A stretch of 64,000 bases of DNA from an uncultured Bacteroidales bacterium (GCA_903877385.1 CAIRDP010000027.1:62001-126000); one strand, 5' to 3'; shown: positions 15,338-26,878, numbered from the stretch's first letter. Numbers and translations are program-made. Notes: a model not told the origin generated them from the letters alone.

Positions 15338-16525
15338 CTATTTTTTCAATAACGCATTAATCTTTTCATTGATCGCTTTGATCTTGTCTGTCTTCTGCTG
15401 CCTTATATAGATTTGCTTCAGCGAATTCAAAGTTGAAACATCGGTTGGCTGCAACTCACAGGCTTTCTCAAGAAATGGAATCGCTTCTTCCAGGTATTTG
15501 TCGGCCTGGGCCTTGAGAGACTTAAATTCTGCATCAGCATCCAAAGGCAGGTTCTTGGCTTTGTCATCGTATACAACTGCTTTGTTAACATACAGAGCAC
15601 CAATGTTGAAGACCGGGTCAAAATAATCAGGCTTCAGCTGTATTGCCCTCTTATAGGCCTTTTCGGCCAGGGTGAACATCTTGTCCCTGAATTCGGCAGT
15701 CTTTGTTGTATCGTCCACCAGTTTATTATAAATGGTGCCCAAAGCATAATAAATACTCGGATTCGCACTGTCCTTCTTTGCTGCGAGCTCGAGATTGCTC
15801 AAGGCTTTATCTGTATTGTTAAATGTCAGATATATATTTGTCTCGGCCAGGAATAAGGGCATGTTTCCCGGGTACATTTTCTGCCCGGCACGTATCACGG
15901 CAAGCGCTCCGGTTGAATCTTTATCTAAACGATATAATTCAGAAAGTGAAGCATATATAGCTACTGATTTAGCCTTAAGCTTTAACAGATCAATGTAATA
16001 TTTTTTAGCCTGCACCCTGTCGTTTGCCATGGTCGCACAGGTAGCGGCATAAAACAAGGACAAGGTATCGGGGATATTGATTGCTGCAAGAGCTGAATAG
16101 CTATGATCAAATGACAGCATTGCGCTTTTGTATTCCTTTTTTCCGTAAAAATCAACAGCCTCGTTAAAGTATTTATTCCTCTGCCAGTTCACCTTCTGAA
16201 AAATATCGTCTGTAAACTCCTTCTTCTCATCGTACAGGGTTGCTTTTTTATAGGACTCCAGGGCTTTCCCCATAGGATCCGGCTCAAGGGCTTTATACTT
16301 TTCATCCTTGGTAATGGCAATTTCTGAATAAATATTCCCACGGATAAACCATGCTTTGGAATCCTGGGCGGTACTTGGGTCTTGGATACACTGGTTGATT
16401 GTTTCCAGCGCTTTATCCAACTTGCCTTCTTTTAAGTAGTTAGATGCTGTCTGCCTGACAGACTTTTGACTAAACGCAAGTGAAATGGAGATTACCATTA
16501 ACACCATTAATACTATCCTTTTCAT
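15338..16525 (-). CDS. Secreted TPR-repeat protein
   Basis: A 395-residue protein. The start at 16525 is chosen because MKRIVLMVLMVISISLAFSQ is a clear signal peptide, and a TAAATTTG promoter box lies 32 bases upstream; a longer in-frame start at 16654 would run through the promoter. The mature part is a chain of TPR units (NYLKEGKLDKALETINQ; YALGTIYNKL; LAEKAYKRAIQLKPDYFDP; CELQPTDVSTLNSLKQIY) with a short Lys-rich end. Such periplasmic TPR proteins are common in Bacteroidetes and serve as scaffolds. No specific partner is visible. It lies downstream of gyrA in the same direction but has its own promoter. Confidence 0.85.
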   Translation of the reverse strand: MKRIVLMVLMVISISLAFSQKSVRQTASNYLKEGKLDKALETINQCIQDPSTAQDSKAWFIRGNIYSEIAITKDEKYKALEPDPMGKALESYKKATLYDEKKEFTDDIFQKVNWQRNKYFNEAVDFYGKKEYKSAMLSFDHSYSALAAINIPDTLSLFYAATCATMANDRVQAKKYYIDLLKLKAKSVAIYASLSELYRLDKDSTGALAVIRAGQKMYPGNMPLFLAETNIYLTFNNTDKALSNLELAAKKDSANPSIYYALGTIYNKLVDDTTKTAEFRDKMFTLAEKAYKRAIQLKPDYFDPVFNIGALYVNKAVVYDDKAKNLPLDADAEFKSLKAQADKYLEEAIPFLEKACELQPTDVSTLNSLKQIYIRQQKTDKIKAINEKINALLKK

Positions 16526-16557
16526 GTATATAGAATTTAGTTTCAATTTCGAAGCGG

Positions 16558-16565
16558 CAAATTTA
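16558..16565 (-). promoter_or_regulatory. -7 box of the secreted TPR gene
   Basis: The minus strand reads TAAATTTG, a full TAnnTTTG match, 32 bases ahead of the chosen ATG. TTTA lies 19 bases further up as a weak -33 element. Confidence 0.5.
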
Positions 16566-16601
16566 TAAAAAGCACTCTGATTAATAAAGATACACTGAAA
16601 A

Positions 16602-19160
16602 TTAATTTTCCTCATTCCCTTCAGGTTTCCCTGTTTCGGGAGTATCTGTATCATCCTGTAGAGGCTGATCGGGATCGACTACCGCAGTTTCATCCGGTTC
16701 GGCACCCTCTTCAACTTCCACCTTTGCCACAGCAGCAATGGCATCTCCCTCGTTGATCTTTATCAGTCTCACTCCCTGGGTGGCCCGTCCTACTATCCTG
16801 AGGTCGGCAATTGCCATACGGATTATGATCCCCGATTTGTTGATGATCATCAGGTCATCGCTGTCGGTGACGTCACGAACAGCAATAAGCTGGCCGGTTT
16901 TCTCGGTCACATTGATGGTTTTAACACCCTTGCCTCCGCGATTGGTCACCCTGTAATCTTCGATGTCGGACCTTTTTCCATATCCGTTTTCGGAAACCAC
17001 CAGGACTTCCCTCTTCTGATCTTTGGGCAGGCAGATCATCCCCACCACTTCATCATCTTTACTCCCAAGTGTAACCCCACGCACTCCCGATGCGTTTCGT
17101 CCCATCGGCCTGACTTTGCTTTCGTTGAAACGGATGGCCCGGCCCGAACGCAGGGCCATTAAAACCTCATCCTCCCCGTGAGTCAGCTTGGCTTCAAGCA
17201 AATAGTCGCCTTCATTGATATTGATGGCAATGATACCGTTCTGCCTCGGCCTGGAATAAGCCTGAAGCGAAGTCTTTTTAATGGTTCCCCTCTTGGTGCA
17301 AAGGATTATGTAATTTGAAGCACAGTATTCTTCATCCTTCAGATCCTTAACATTGATAAAAGCCCTAACCTTATCGTCAGGCTCAATATTGATCAGGTTC
17401 TGTATAGCCCTTCCCTTAGAAGTCTTGGAGCCTTCGGGGATTTCAAATACCCTGAGCCAGAAGACTTTGCCTTTCTGTGTAAAGAAAAGAAGGTAATTAT
17501 GGTTAGTGGCCACAAACAGATGCTCGAGGAAGTCCTCGTCGCGGATGTCGGAACCTCTAAATCCTTTCCCTCCCCTGTTCTGCCTGCGGTATTCCGTTAG
17601 GGGAGTGCGCTTGATATAGCCCATATGAGAAATGGTGATCACCACATTCTCATCTGCAATAACATCCTCCATCCTGAAATCACTTGCAGCATAAACGATC
17701 TGGGTACGCGATTCATCCCCGTATTTTTCCTTGATCTCCCTCATCTCGGCCTTGATGATATCCATTCTCATGGTCTCGTTCGCAAGAATGGCTTTCAGGC
17801 TTTCAATGAGTTTGAGAAGTTCATCGTATTCGGCCCTGATCTTGTCCCGCTCAAGCCCTGTAAGCCTTTGCAGCCTCATGTCAAGGATTGCCCGGGCCTG
17901 GAGCTCACTAAGTCCGAATGCGCTCATAAGGCCTGTCCTTGCATCATCCGGGGTCCTTGATTCCCTGATCAGTTTTATCACTGCATCAAGGTTATCCAGG
18001 GCTATCAGCAAACCTTCAAGAATATGTGCCCGCTTTTCAGCTTCCGACAACTCGAATTGTGTCCTGCGAATGATTACATCATGGCGGTGGTTTACATAAT
18101 GAACGATGAGGTCTTTTAGGTTAAGCATCACCGGCCTTCCGTGAACCAGGGCGATATTATTGATGTTGAATGATGTCTGTAAGGGTGTTAGCTGGTATAA
18201 TTTATTGAGGACGACATTTGTGATCGCCTCTTTCTTGAGTTCATATACAATACGTACTCCTGAACGGTCCGACTCATCACGGATATCGGTGATCCCTTCA
18301 ATTTTTTTATCATTTACAAGCTCGGCTGTCTTTTTGATCATTTCAGCCTTGTTCACCTGGTATGGGATGGAAGTTACGATGATCTTTTCCCTTCCGTTGT
18401 CTTCCTGCTCTATCTTGATCTCACCCCTCATCATTACCCGGCCCCTGCCGGTATGATATGCTTCCTTCACGCCTTCATAACCGTAAATCACCCCTCCCGT
18501 GGGGAAATCAGGGGCCTTGATGAACTTCATGAGCTCATCTATGGTGATTTCCCTGTTATCTATATACGCAATGATGCCGTCGACCACCTCGCTTAAATTA
18601 TGAGGGGCCATATTGGTGGCCATACCTACTGCGATGCCGGATGCGCCGTTAATCAGCAGGTTGGGTATCCTGCAAGGCATTACCGTTGGCTCTTTCAGGG
18701 TATCATCAAAATTCAACTTGAAATCGACCGTTTCTTTTTCAATATCGGCTACAACTTCCTCGGCGATCTTTCTCATCCTGGCCTCTGTATACCTCATGGC
18801 GGCAGGATTATCACCGTCCATGGAACCGAAGTTGCCCTGGCCGTCAACCAGGGGGTACCTCAGGCTCCAGTCCTGGGCCATGCGCACCATGGCGTCATAT
18901 ACCGATGTGTCTCCGTGAGGATGGTACTTCCCAAGCACCTCCCCTACTATTCTTGCCGACTTTTTATACGAACGGTTCGAAAGTACACCCAACTCATACA
19001 TTCCGAAAAGCACCCTGCGGTGAACAGGCTTCAATCCATCCCTTACATCAGGCAACGCCCTGGCGACAATTACCGACATGGAATAGTCGATATATGCCGT
19101 CTTCATCTGGTTCTCAATGTTGACCTGAACTATCTTCTCACCGGATTCCATTTTTTCCAT
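16602..19160 (-). CDS. gyrA: DNA gyrase subunit A
   Basis: An 852-residue GyrA, the breakage-reunion subunit that, with GyrB, adds negative supercoils. The catalytic tyrosine is Y124 in AAMRYTEAR. The quinolone-resistance region reads [17 protein letters not shown], so the position equal to E. coli Ser83 is Thr and Asp87 is kept. The GyrA box QNRGGKG, needed for wrapping, follows in the C-terminal beta-pinwheel, and the protein ends in an acidic tail. The start could be either Met of MEKMESGEK. Upstream, TACCTTCG on the minus strand is a seven-of-eight match to the -7 box. The C-terminus reaches into the leader of the TPR gene. Confidence 0.97.
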   Translation of the reverse strand: MEKMESGEKIVQVNIENQMKTAYIDYSMSVIVARALPDVRDGLKPVHRRVLFGMYELGVLSNRSYKKSARIVGEVLGKYHPHGDTSVYDAMVRMAQDWSLRYPLVDGQGNFGSMDGDNPAAMRYTEARMRKIAEEVVADIEKETVDFKLNFDDTLKEPTVMPCRIPNLLINGASGIAVGMATNMAPHNLSEVVDGIIAYIDNREITIDELMKFIKAPDFPTGGVIYGYEGVKEAYHTGRGRVMMRGEIKIEQEDNGREKIIVTSIPYQVNKAEMIKKTAELVNDKKIEGITDIRDESDRSGVRIVYELKKEAITNVVLNKLYQLTPLQTSFNINNIALVHGRPVMLNLKDLIVHYVNHRHDVIIRRTQFELSEAEKRAHILEGLLIALDNLDAVIKLIRESRTPDDARTGLMSAFGLSELQARAILDMRLQRLTGLERDKIRAEYDELLKLIESLKAILANETMRMDIIKAEMREIKEKYGDESRTQIVYAASDFRMEDVIADENVVITISHMGYIKRTPLTEYRRQNRGGKGFRGSDIRDEDFLEHLFVATNHNYLLFFTQKGKVFWLRVFEIPEGSKTSKGRAIQNLINIEPDDKVRAFINVKDLKDEEYCASNYIILCTKRGTIKKTSLQAYSRPRQNGIIAININEGDYLLEAKLTHGEDEVLMALRSGRAIRFNESKVRPMGRNASGVRGVTLGSKDDEVVGMICLPKDQKREVLVVSENGYGKRSDIEDYRVTNRGGKGVKTINVTEKTGQLIAVRDVTDSDDLMIINKSGIIIRMAIADLRIVGRATQGVRLIKINEGDAIAAVAKVEVEEGAEPDETAVVDPDQPLQDDTDTPETGKPEGNEEN

Positions 19161-19472
19161 TTTTATCTTATTGATTACCAGGAAAATAATAATTCATTTT
19201 CCTGTGTACGAAGGTAGCGAAAATCACCCTTATAACCATGAAAAAAAACGTTAATATTTTACACTCTTATGAACACGGAAATGTTAATAATTAAAGGCCT
19301 TTCATTATGATCAGGACAATTTCGATAGTACTTTTGGGCCATTGCCATTTTTACCGATAAAAATATTCTGGCTTGATTATTGTAAACAATAGACTGCAGG
19401 TTCAAAATAATTCGTATCCTTGATATGTTTTTATTGCTGCCTGTAACGTTATTAATGAGAAAGGATTAATTC
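19161..19472. other. Divergent gyrA/clpC intergenic region
   Basis: This 312-base gap separates divergent gyrA and clpC. It holds a seven-of-eight -7 match for gyrA (TACCTTCG on the minus strand, about 19210-19217) and a similar one for clpC (TATCCTTG on the plus strand, near 19416). No gene or clear CtsR/HrcA-type operator was found. GAGAAAGG lies about 10 bases ahead of the clpC ATG as a possible ribosome-binding site. Confidence 0.5.
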
Positions 19473-22031
19473 ATGGAAGCTAAGTTTTCACAACGTGTCA
19501 AAGACGTTTTAATATACAGCAGGGAAGAAGCACAACGGCTTGGTAATGATTATATCGGGCTTGAACACCTGATCCTGGGTATTATCAGGGAAGGTGAAGG
19601 GCTGGCCATCAAGATTTTACGAAATCTCGGGGCCGACCTCAAGGAAATCAGGAACAAGATTGAACAGGCCGTAGCCAGCCATAAGGAACGCCCCATAGGC
19701 GCCGAAAACATTCCCCTGATCAAACAGGCCGAAAGAGCCCTTAAGATAACCTACCTTGAAGCCAAGGTTTTCAACAGTGAACTCATTGGAACTGAACATC
19801 TTCTTTTGGCTATCCTGAAAGACGAGAATAACCTGGTGACCAAAACATTCGGTAATTTTGGCATAACATATGACAGCTTTAAAGAAGAACTCAGGGCTAT
19901 CATGACTTCGGGCAGGGAGGAAAAATTAATGCCTCCCCAGAACATTCTTCCCAAGGATGAGGAAGATGAAGAACAGGAAGAAGGAGGCAAATCATTTATG
20001 TCGACCCCGAAACGGGCCGGCGAAGCCAAATCCAAAACCCCTGTCCTTGATAATTTCGGAAGGGATATAACACGGGCGGCAGAGGAAGGCCGGCTTGACC
20101 CTATTGTAGGAAGGGAGAAAGAACTTCAGCGCATTGCCCAGATCCTGAGCCGTCGCAAGAAAAACAATCCTATTTTAATAGGCGAACCCGGTGTGGGCAA
20201 GTCGGCGATTGCCGAAGGTCTTGCCCTGAGGATAGTCCAGAGAAAAGTTTCCAGGGCTTTATTCAATAAACGCCTGGTTTCGCTTGACCTGGCCTCCCTG
20301 GTTGCCGGCACCAAATACCGCGGACAGTTCGAGGAAAGGATGAAAGCCGTGCTCAATGAACTTGAAAAAAATCCGAACATCATCCTGTTCATCGACGAAA
20401 TCCATACCATTGTCGGAGCAGGCAATGCCTCAGGTTCCCTTGATGCATCCAATATGTTCAAGCCTGCCCTTGCCAGGGGCGAACTGCAATGCATAGGCGC
20501 TACCACTCTCGATGAATACAGGCAGTATATCGAAAAGGACGGAGCTTTGGAGAGACGTTTCGAAAAAGTCCTTGTCGATCCCACCGACCCGGATGAAACA
20601 ATTGAGATCCTTCAGAATATTAAGGAAAAGTATGAAGACCACCACCTGGTAAAATATACCGATGAAGCTATCAAAGCCTGCGTTTCCCTCACAAACCGCT
20701 ACCTTAGCGACCGTTACCTCCCCGATAAGGCTATCGACGCCCTTGACGAAGCAGGTGCCAGGGTTCATATCACCCACATCAATGTTCCTCAGGAGATCAT
20801 CAATATCGAAAGCCAGATTGAAGAAGCCCGGAAAAAAAAGATGGAGGCTATAAACAGCCAGAAATTTGAAGAGGCTGCCGACCTCCGCGATACTGAGCGA
20901 AAACTCCAGGACAACCTGGAAAAGGAAAAGAAAAGATGGGAAGAACAGGCCAAGATCAACCGCGAAATAGTAAGTGAAGAGAATGTGGCCGAGGTAGTTG
21001 CCATGATGACCGGCATTCCTGTTCAGCGTATCGCAAAAAACGAAAGCGAAAAGCTGATTAACATGGAAGGCGAGATCGAGAACTCAGTGATCGGGCAAAA
21101 TGAAGCCATCAAGAAGGTCGTTAAAGCGATCCGCCGCAACAGGGCCGGGTTAAAAGACCCCAATAAGCCCATAGGCACCTTTATTTTCCTTGGCCCTACA
21201 GGGGTCGGCAAAACCCACCTGGCAAAGATACTTTCGAAATACCTGTTTGATACCGAAGATGCTCTCGTTCGCATCGATATGAGCGAATACATGGAAAAAT
21301 TCGCCGTATCCAGGCTAATCGGTGCGCCTCCGGGATATGTGGGCTATGAAGAAGGAGGTCAGCTCACCGAGAAGATCCGCCGCCGCCCCTACTCCATCAT
21401 CTTACTCGATGAAATCGAGAAAGCGCATCCCGACGTATTTCACCTTTTATTGCAGGTGCTTGACGATGGACAGCTTACCGATAGTTTCGGGCGCAGGGTG
21501 GATTTCAAAAACACCATCGTGATCATGACTTCAAATATTGGCTCCCGCCAGCTCAAGGATTTCGGGCAGGGTGTGGGCTTCATGACCAAGGCCAAGCTGG
21601 ATTCCAGCGCCGACAACACAAGAAGCGTGATCGAAAATGCATTGAAAAAGACATTCGCACCTGAATTCCTCAACCGTATCGACGATGTCATCATCTTCAA
21701 TTCTTTAGAAAAAGAAGACATCCATAAAATCATTGACATTGAACTGGCCCAGCTTTTCAAACGCATCAAAAACATAGGCTACCAGGTTGTCATTACCACC
21801 GAAGCCAAGGATTTTATAGCCGAAAAAGGCTGGGATTCACAGTTCGGCGCAAGACCGCTGAAACGTGCAATTCAAAAATACATCGAAGACGTCCTTGCCG
21901 AAGAGGTAATCAAATCAAAACTTACCTTGAACGATATCCTTACCCTGGATATGAATACTGAGAAATCGGATGTTTTTGTAACTGTAAGCAAAGCCGAAGC
22001 AGCCCTGCCTGCCAAGGAAGCAGGTGTTTAA
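19473..22031 (+). CDS. clpC: ATP-dependent Clp protease ATP-binding subunit ClpC
   Basis: An 852-residue AAA+ unfoldase that feeds ClpP. The N-terminal double Clp repeat (residues 1-145) is followed by the first AAA domain with Walker A GEPGVGKS (237-244) and Walker B LFIDEIHT, a middle region with a UVR-like motif ([19 protein letters not shown]), and the second AAA domain with GPTGVGKT and [11 protein letters not shown]. The UVR-like motif separates ClpC from ClpA and ClpB. ClpS at 4944 is a likely adaptor. The last four bases overlap the convergent next gene. Confidence 0.95.
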   Translation: MEAKFSQRVKDVLIYSREEAQRLGNDYIGLEHLILGIIREGEGLAIKILRNLGADLKEIRNKIEQAVASHKERPIGAENIPLIKQAERALKITYLEAKVFNSELIGTEHLLLAILKDENNLVTKTFGNFGITYDSFKEELRAIMTSGREEKLMPPQNILPKDEEDEEQEEGGKSFMSTPKRAGEAKSKTPVLDNFGRDITRAAEEGRLDPIVGREKELQRIAQILSRRKKNNPILIGEPGVGKSAIAEGLALRIVQRKVSRALFNKRLVSLDLASLVAGTKYRGQFEERMKAVLNELEKNPNIILFIDEIHTIVGAGNASGSLDASNMFKPALARGELQCIGATTLDEYRQYIEKDGALERRFEKVLVDPTDPDETIEILQNIKEKYEDHHLVKYTDEAIKACVSLTNRYLSDRYLPDKAIDALDEAGARVHITHINVPQEIINIESQIEEARKKKMEAINSQKFEEAADLRDTERKLQDNLEKEKKRWEEQAKINREIVSEENVAEVVAMMTGIPVQRIAKNESEKLINMEGEIENSVIGQNEAIKKVVKAIRRNRAGLKDPNKPIGTFIFLGPTGVGKTHLAKILSKYLFDTEDALVRIDMSEYMEKFAVSRLIGAPPGYVGYEEGGQLTEKIRRRPYSIILLDEIEKAHPDVFHLLLQVLDDGQLTDSFGRRVDFKNTIVIMTSNIGSRQLKDFGQGVGFMTKAKLDSSADNTRSVIENALKKTFAPEFLNRIDDVIIFNSLEKEDIHKIIDIELAQLFKRIKNIGYQVVITTEAKDFIAEKGWDSQFGARPLKRAIQKYIEDVLAEEVIKSKLTLNDILTLDMNTEKSDVFVTVSKAEAALPAKEAGV

Positions 22032-22843
22032 AACCGGTTGATCAGCTCTTCGTGTTTCATCGTCTGGATCAGCGTTTCCCCGTTTTCACCGGAATTCCCG
22101 AAAACGGAATCCAAGAGATGGTTCACATCTTCATCCCCGCGGAAGTAATAACGAATAGTGATTGAAAACCCATTGTTCTCATAATTGATCTTGTCGCCCT
22201 GGGGATCGGAAATATAAAAATTGTCGGACTGAACGTTATTTTCCTTCAGATACTTGCCTGTTAAGGAAGCCAGTACTTCGGCAGTCCTTACTTTAATAAG
22301 GTCGGCAAAATTATATTCTCCCATCACAAAACGGTCCTCAATGAAATAATACATCGATTTCATCGCCATGTTCTGAAGCGATTCATTGAAGCCCACAAGT
22401 TTCACCCGGTTTGCTGCAAACCTTGACACATTGATGCAATCAGGTTCGCCTTTCATCTTGATCAGCTTTTTGTAGGTAGTCAAAAAGGGAACATCCCCGA
22501 ATTCAATCTTGGTATCGGTCGTGAAAAACAAAGCGTCCCGCTTCGGCTTGTAAAAAGTGAAAAAGTGCATTGATATTTCGTCTTTGATACAGTTGTTGTG
22601 GGGATTCCTCAGGTTATTTTCCTTGAAAAATTCGAGGAATTCATAACTGTAACGCCCATAAACCAGGTGGACATATCCCAGCTTGATCAGCGGGAACAAA
22701 CGAGCCCTGGTAAAGACCAGTAGAAGGACGAAAAGAAAAAGCCCAACAAGTGCCAGTATTAGATATAGCATGCTCGGGTCGAAGGAAGTACTGTCCTTCG
22801 CCGTTCTTGCCAGGAGAATAAAATTCAGGATAGTGCTGTTCAT
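22028..22843 (-). CDS. Unknown membrane-anchored protein
   Basis: A 271-residue protein with one strong N-terminal membrane helix (LYLILALVGLFLFVLLLVFT) and a soluble remainder of mixed alpha/beta character. I do not recognise a domain. The C-terminal part is probably cytoplasmic given the RAR after the helix. A TACTTTTG promoter box is about 50 bases upstream, so it is a single transcription unit. It converges with clpC with a four-base overlap. Confidence 0.65.
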   Translation of the reverse strand: MNSTILNFILLARTAKDSTSFDPSMLYLILALVGLFLFVLLLVFTRARLFPLIKLGYVHLVYGRYSYEFLEFFKENNLRNPHNNCIKDEISMHFFTFYKPKRDALFFTTDTKIEFGDVPFLTTYKKLIKMKGEPDCINVSRFAANRVKLVGFNESLQNMAMKSMYYFIEDRFVMGEYNFADLIKVRTAEVLASLTGKYLKENNVQSDNFYISDPQGDKINYENNGFSITIRYYFRGDEDVNHLLDSVFGNSGENGETLIQTMKHEELINRF

Positions 22844-22892
22844 AATACTTCAAGTTCAGCACCTCTCAGTGCAAACCCTATAAATAACCATG

Positions 22893-22900
22893 CAAAAGTA
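22893..22900 (-). promoter_or_regulatory. -7 box of the membrane-anchored protein gene
   Basis: The minus strand reads TACTTTTG, a full TAnnTTTG match, in the gap after the acyl-CoA dehydrogenase gene. No -33 element is apparent. Confidence 0.45.
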
Positions 22901-22935
22901 ATCTAAATTCCTATTGCGTTTTTAAAGAGAGCGTA

Positions 22936-24720
22936 TTAAAATTTGTATTGGTTGTCCTCGATAAGCCTTGCTGCAATTCTCCTGCGTGATTCTTTGACGT
23001 TAAATCCCGCTACCACGCTCAGCGACTGTACAGCATCAACCAGGGCAAGGGCCTTTTCGTCGTCGGCAAAACAATAAATAGCATCACATCCGGCTTTCCT
23101 TATCCTGTCGGCCGCATCGTAAACCAAAACATCAAGCATATCCTTGTATAATGCCACGGCAGCGGATCCTTTCATAGTTTCAAGCTTGTTTACCCTCAGG
23201 CAGGTTGATTCGGCAATATATAGCTCAATGATCATGTCGGAGAGATTATTCAGGACTTCCTGTTCCTGCACCAGCTTCTTGTCAAAAGTCTTTGATGCTC
23301 CGTGGATTGCAATAAGGACAGCCTTTTTGAAATTACGGATATAACGCATTTTTTCATCAAAGTAGCTTTCCGGTTCAGGCTTTGCTTCGGCAAGCTGTCC
23401 GCTTAAGGCCATTATCTTATCGGCGGCACCCATAAGGTCAAAATCACCTTTCATGGCACGTTTCATTGCTGTATCAACAACCAGCAAACGGTTGATCTCG
23501 TTAGTACCTTCGAAAATCCTGTTGATCCTTGAATCCCTGTATCCTCTTTCAACCGCCATTTCGGCTGAATATCCCATTCCTCCGTGGATCTGAACAGCTT
23601 CGTCAATAATAAAATCCAGGACTTCCGAACCATACACTTTAAGAATGGCAGCCTCAACGGCATAATGGCTGATGCCTTCGATGCTGGCCCTGCCCTTGTC
23701 CATTCCTTCAGCTTTATTTTTTTCTATCTGGATGTCTATATCCCTGCTCACCCTGTAAATTGCCGATTCAAGGGCAAATGTTCTGATCACCTGCTCGGCC
23801 AGCTTATGTTTGATTGAGCCGAAGGTGGAAATAAACACACCGAATTGTTTCCGTTCGTTGGCATATTTGACAGAATCGTTGATTGCTTTTTTACTGGCAC
23901 CAAGAACGTTGGCACCCAGCTTGATACGCCCCATATGTAATATGCTCAGGGCGATACGGAATCCTTCCCCCCTTGTTCCAATCAGGTTTTCGACCGGTAC
24001 TTTTACGTCGGTGTAAAAGATCTGTGCCGTAGACGATCCTTTAATACCCATCTTATGTTCGTCGGGATTGACTGAAACTCCCGGGAATGAACGTTCAACA
24101 ATGAAAGCCGACAACACCCTGTCCCTGTCTATTTTGGCAAACACAACCTGGGAATCGGCAAAACCAGCATTGGTGATCCACATCTTTTGCCCGTTCAGGA
24201 TATAATGTTTCCCGTCTTCCGAAAGTACAGCCTGGGTTTTGCCTGAATTGGCGTCACTTCCTGCTCCTGGTTCGGTAAGACAGTATGCCCCTATCATCTC
24301 GCCTGTTGCCAGCCGGCTTACATAACGCTGCCGCTGGTCCTCATTCCCATAATACATGATAGGAAGGGTACCTATACCGGTATGGGCCATGAACGCTACT
24401 GAAAACGAATACCCGGCTCCAATGGTTTCTGCGGCAAGCATCTGGGTAACGAAAGACTGTCCAAATCCCCCGTACTCTTCGGGAATGGCAATACCCATAA
24501 GTCCGAGTTCCCCGGCTTTTTTCAGGGTGTCTCTCATAAGGATAATATCCGGTGCATCAAGTTTATCCACAATCGGATACAATTCCGTTTGAAGAAAATC
24601 GCGGCAGGTCTGGGCAATCATCAACTGTTCTTCGTTAAATTCCTCAGGGATAAAGATTTCCGCTGGAGTGATCTCGCGAACAAGAAATTCGCCGCTTTTC
24701 AATACTTGCTGGTTTTCCAT
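22936..24720 (-). CDS. Acyl-CoA dehydrogenase with C-terminal extension
   Basis: A 594-residue flavoprotein dehydrogenase. The core (about 30-420) has YCLTEPGAGSDA and MWITNAGFAD of the FAD/substrate site and IHGGMGYSAEMAVERGYRD with RIFEGTNEINR at the end of the catalytic domain. A further 150 residues form an extra helical domain, as in VLCAD-type enzymes. It oxidises acyl-CoA to 2-enoyl-CoA and passes electrons to ETF. It is the last gene of an operon whose earlier genes encode both ETF subunits and a membrane ETF:quinone-type oxidoreductase, so the electron path is encoded together. Chain-length preference cannot be read. Confidence 0.93.
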   Translation of the reverse strand: MENQQVLKSGEFLVREITPAEIFIPEEFNEEQLMIAQTCRDFLQTELYPIVDKLDAPDIILMRDTLKKAGELGLMGIAIPEEYGGFGQSFVTQMLAAETIGAGYSFSVAFMAHTGIGTLPIMYYGNEDQRQRYVSRLATGEMIGAYCLTEPGAGSDANSGKTQAVLSEDGKHYILNGQKMWITNAGFADSQVVFAKIDRDRVLSAFIVERSFPGVSVNPDEHKMGIKGSSTAQIFYTDVKVPVENLIGTRGEGFRIALSILHMGRIKLGANVLGASKKAINDSVKYANERKQFGVFISTFGSIKHKLAEQVIRTFALESAIYRVSRDIDIQIEKNKAEGMDKGRASIEGISHYAVEAAILKVYGSEVLDFIIDEAVQIHGGMGYSAEMAVERGYRDSRINRIFEGTNEINRLLVVDTAMKRAMKGDFDLMGAADKIMALSGQLAEAKPEPESYFDEKMRYIRNFKKAVLIAIHGASKTFDKKLVQEQEVLNNLSDMIIELYIAESTCLRVNKLETMKGSAAVALYKDMLDVLVYDAADRIRKAGCDAIYCFADDEKALALVDAVQSLSVVAGFNVKESRRRIAARLIEDNQYKF

Positions 24721-24745
24721 CTGGTTTGGTTTAATGATTAATTGC

Positions 24746-25552
24746 TTACAGGTTTAACGAAACAGCGATCATTTCGGCTATATCCATATTCCTGACCTCG
24801 GTTTCCTTGTTTTTATATTTAATTCCGTCGGTGATCATATTCATGCAAAAAGGGCAGGCCGTGGCAACAACCGATGCGCCTGTTTGCAAAACGTCTTCGG
24901 TACGTTCAGTATAGACTTCCTTCTTTCCCGGTTCAGCTTCCTTGAACATCTGTCCGCCTCCCCCACCGCAGCAGAGAGAGGAACTGTGGTTCCTGCGCAT
25001 CTCGGTAAAATGCGAACTCAGGTTTTTCAGTATATTCCTGGGCTCTTCATAAATATTATTGGCACGGCCAAGGTAACAGGGGTCATGATAGGTCACCTTC
25101 ATATTGCTGTAACAGGGATTGCTGATCTTCAGCTTCCCTTCAGAGATCATCCGGTCGAGGAAATGCACGTAGCTGACTACTTCGTAGTTTCCCCCGAGAT
25201 CAGGGTATTCGTTTTTAAAGATATTATAACAATGAGGGCAGATGGTCATTATCTTTTTGACATCATACTGCCTGAACAGCTCAATATTCTGCAGGGCCTG
25301 CATCTGGTATAGCATCTCGTTCCCGGCCCTCCTGGCAGGATCACCAGTACAGGTTTCCTCATTCCCCAGAACCGCATAGCTTGCATTAAGGTAAGTCAAT
25401 ATCTTTGTAAAGGCTCTTGAGACTTTACGGTACCTGTCGTCAAACGCCCCGGCACATCCGACCCAGAACAGAAATTCAGGTTTCTCCCCTTTTGCAAAGA
25501 GATCAGCCATTACCGGCACTTGTATTTTAGTCTTCCCACTCATCTTCTTCAA
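24746..25552 (-). CDS. CCG-domain Fe-S protein, catalytic part of a split ETF:menaquinone oxidoreductase
   Basis: A 268-residue protein with two CCG-type cysteine clusters, as in HdrB, GlpC and LutA. Visible are VGCAGAFDDR, ETCTGDPARR, ICPHCYN, HDPCYLG, LCCGGGGGQMF and ACPFCMN, which can bind a non-cubane or 4Fe-4S cluster. It lies 6 bases after the membrane Fe-S gene. In single-polypeptide relatives (the DUF224/EMO proteins of syntrophic fatty-acid oxidisers) both parts occur on one chain, so the two genes together probably form an ETF:menaquinone oxidoreductase. This is inferred from domain make-up and neighbours. Confidence 0.85.
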   Translation of the reverse strand: MKKMSGKTKIQVPVMADLFAKGEKPEFLFWVGCAGAFDDRYRKVSRAFTKILTYLNASYAVLGNEETCTGDPARRAGNEMLYQMQALQNIELFRQYDVKKIMTICPHCYNIFKNEYPDLGGNYEVVSYVHFLDRMISEGKLKISNPCYSNMKVTYHDPCYLGRANNIYEEPRNILKNLSSHFTEMRRNHSSSLCCGGGGGQMFKEAEPGKKEVYTERTEDVLQTGASVVATACPFCMNMITDGIKYKNKETEVRNMDIAEMIAVSLNL

Positions 25553-25558
25553 CTTAGC

Positions 25559-26878
25559 CTAGTTGTTATGGATTTCCAGGTCCCTGGCCCATAACATCCG
25601 GTCGCCCTTTGAAAACTGCCATGGGGCCCCGTTATTTTCAATATAACTGAACATGGCTTTAAGCTGGCCCGGAGCCGAGCCTTCTTCCATGACAAGATAT
25701 CTCCTTATGTCGATTATGAGGCTCAGGTGATTAATGTTAATTGGGCATTCCATCGTACAGGCATTGCATGTATTGCAGGCCCACAGCTCCTCTTCAGAAA
25801 TATAATCCCTCACGAGCGACTTCTGGTCAGAAAAATCCCTGCCGTTTTTAACCATCAGAGGCCCCTTTTCTTTCATCCTTGCCCTGAGATCCATCATGAT
25901 TTTGCGGGGGGATAGCTTTTTCCCGGTAATATTGGCCGGGCATACCGAGGTGCAGCGCCCGCATTCGGTACATGCAAGGGAGTCGAAATAGTTCTTCCAG
26001 CAGGCATCTTCGGCATCCTTCACTCCAAACCTCTCAACAGTTGCTCCGGCATCAGGGGCGGAAAAAGCTTCAGTGGGACCAAGCATCAGTTTCACCTCCC
26101 TTGTGATGCTGTCCATGGTTTTTAATTTGCCGAGAGGCTCGAGCCTGGAGAGAAAGACATTGGGTACCGACATGAAAACATGAAAATGCTTTGAATAAGG
26201 CAGGATGTTGGCAAACAGGAAGATAAGAAGGATGTGTGACCACCAGCATGCCTCATAGAGTATTCCCAGCTGTTTTAAATCCCAGCCTGCAAGCAAGCCT
26301 GTGAGATGCCTGCTAAGAGGATAAAGGCCATCCAGGGCCTTGTTTGCAAGGGATTGCTGCTGTAAATAGGCAATGTTCATCCCCTGTAAGGAAATCATAA
26401 GTAAAAAGATAAGACTTAGGGCGATGTTGGCATCGACATGTGAAATGTGTTTCATTTCTATGCCCTCGAAACGCTTTATATGGGCAAAGAGCCTTCTCGA
26501 AAGGAAAGCAAGTATTGCTAACGCGATCAGTAGTGCAAATACATCCCCGCTGCCTATAACCAGTTTATAAAATATGCCCAGGAAGCTCAATGCATGTTCG
26601 GTACCGAAAAGTCCGTCGATGATCATCTCAATACTTCCGAACAGGATTACGCAGAAACCCCAGAAAACAATGGCATGCAGCAATCCCACGTAAGGGAACC
26701 TGAAGATCTTGGTCTGGCCGATAGCCACTTTGAACATGATGCCAAACCTCTTTCGAAATTCCTTAACGGGAAAACCGGTCCTGGTGAACCTGAAGAACCT
26801 GATGTAACGAAACGATGAATATGAGAATATTCCCAGTGTAAGAAGGAGGACCAGAGAAAAGACGATCTGTTTAAGCAT
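25559..26878 (-). CDS. Membrane cytochrome b/Fe-S subunit of a split ETF:menaquinone oxidoreductase
   Basis: A 439-residue protein. The first 240 residues hold about six membrane helices of NarI type with candidate haem ligands H68, H147, H215 and H231. The cytoplasmic part has two 4Fe-4S motifs: CTECGRCTSVCP (C303, C306, C309, C313) and CNTCNACTMECP. This arrangement fits a route from ETF through Fe-S clusters and b haems to menaquinone. It lies 7 bases after etfA and 6 before the CCG subunit gene. Confidence 0.87.
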   Translation of the reverse strand: MLKQIVFSLVLLLTLGIFSYSSFRYIRFFRFTRTGFPVKEFRKRFGIMFKVAIGQTKIFRFPYVGLLHAIVFWGFCVILFGSIEMIIDGLFGTEHALSFLGIFYKLVIGSGDVFALLIALAILAFLSRRLFAHIKRFEGIEMKHISHVDANIALSLIFLLMISLQGMNIAYLQQQSLANKALDGLYPLSRHLTGLLAGWDLKQLGILYEACWWSHILLIFLFANILPYSKHFHVFMSVPNVFLSRLEPLGKLKTMDSITREVKLMLGPTEAFSAPDAGATVERFGVKDAEDACWKNYFDSLACTECGRCTSVCPANITGKKLSPRKIMMDLRARMKEKGPLMVKNGRDFSDQKSLVRDYISEEELWACNTCNACTMECPININHLSLIIDIRRYLVMEEGSAPGQLKAMFSYIENNGAPWQFSKGDRMLWARDLEIHNN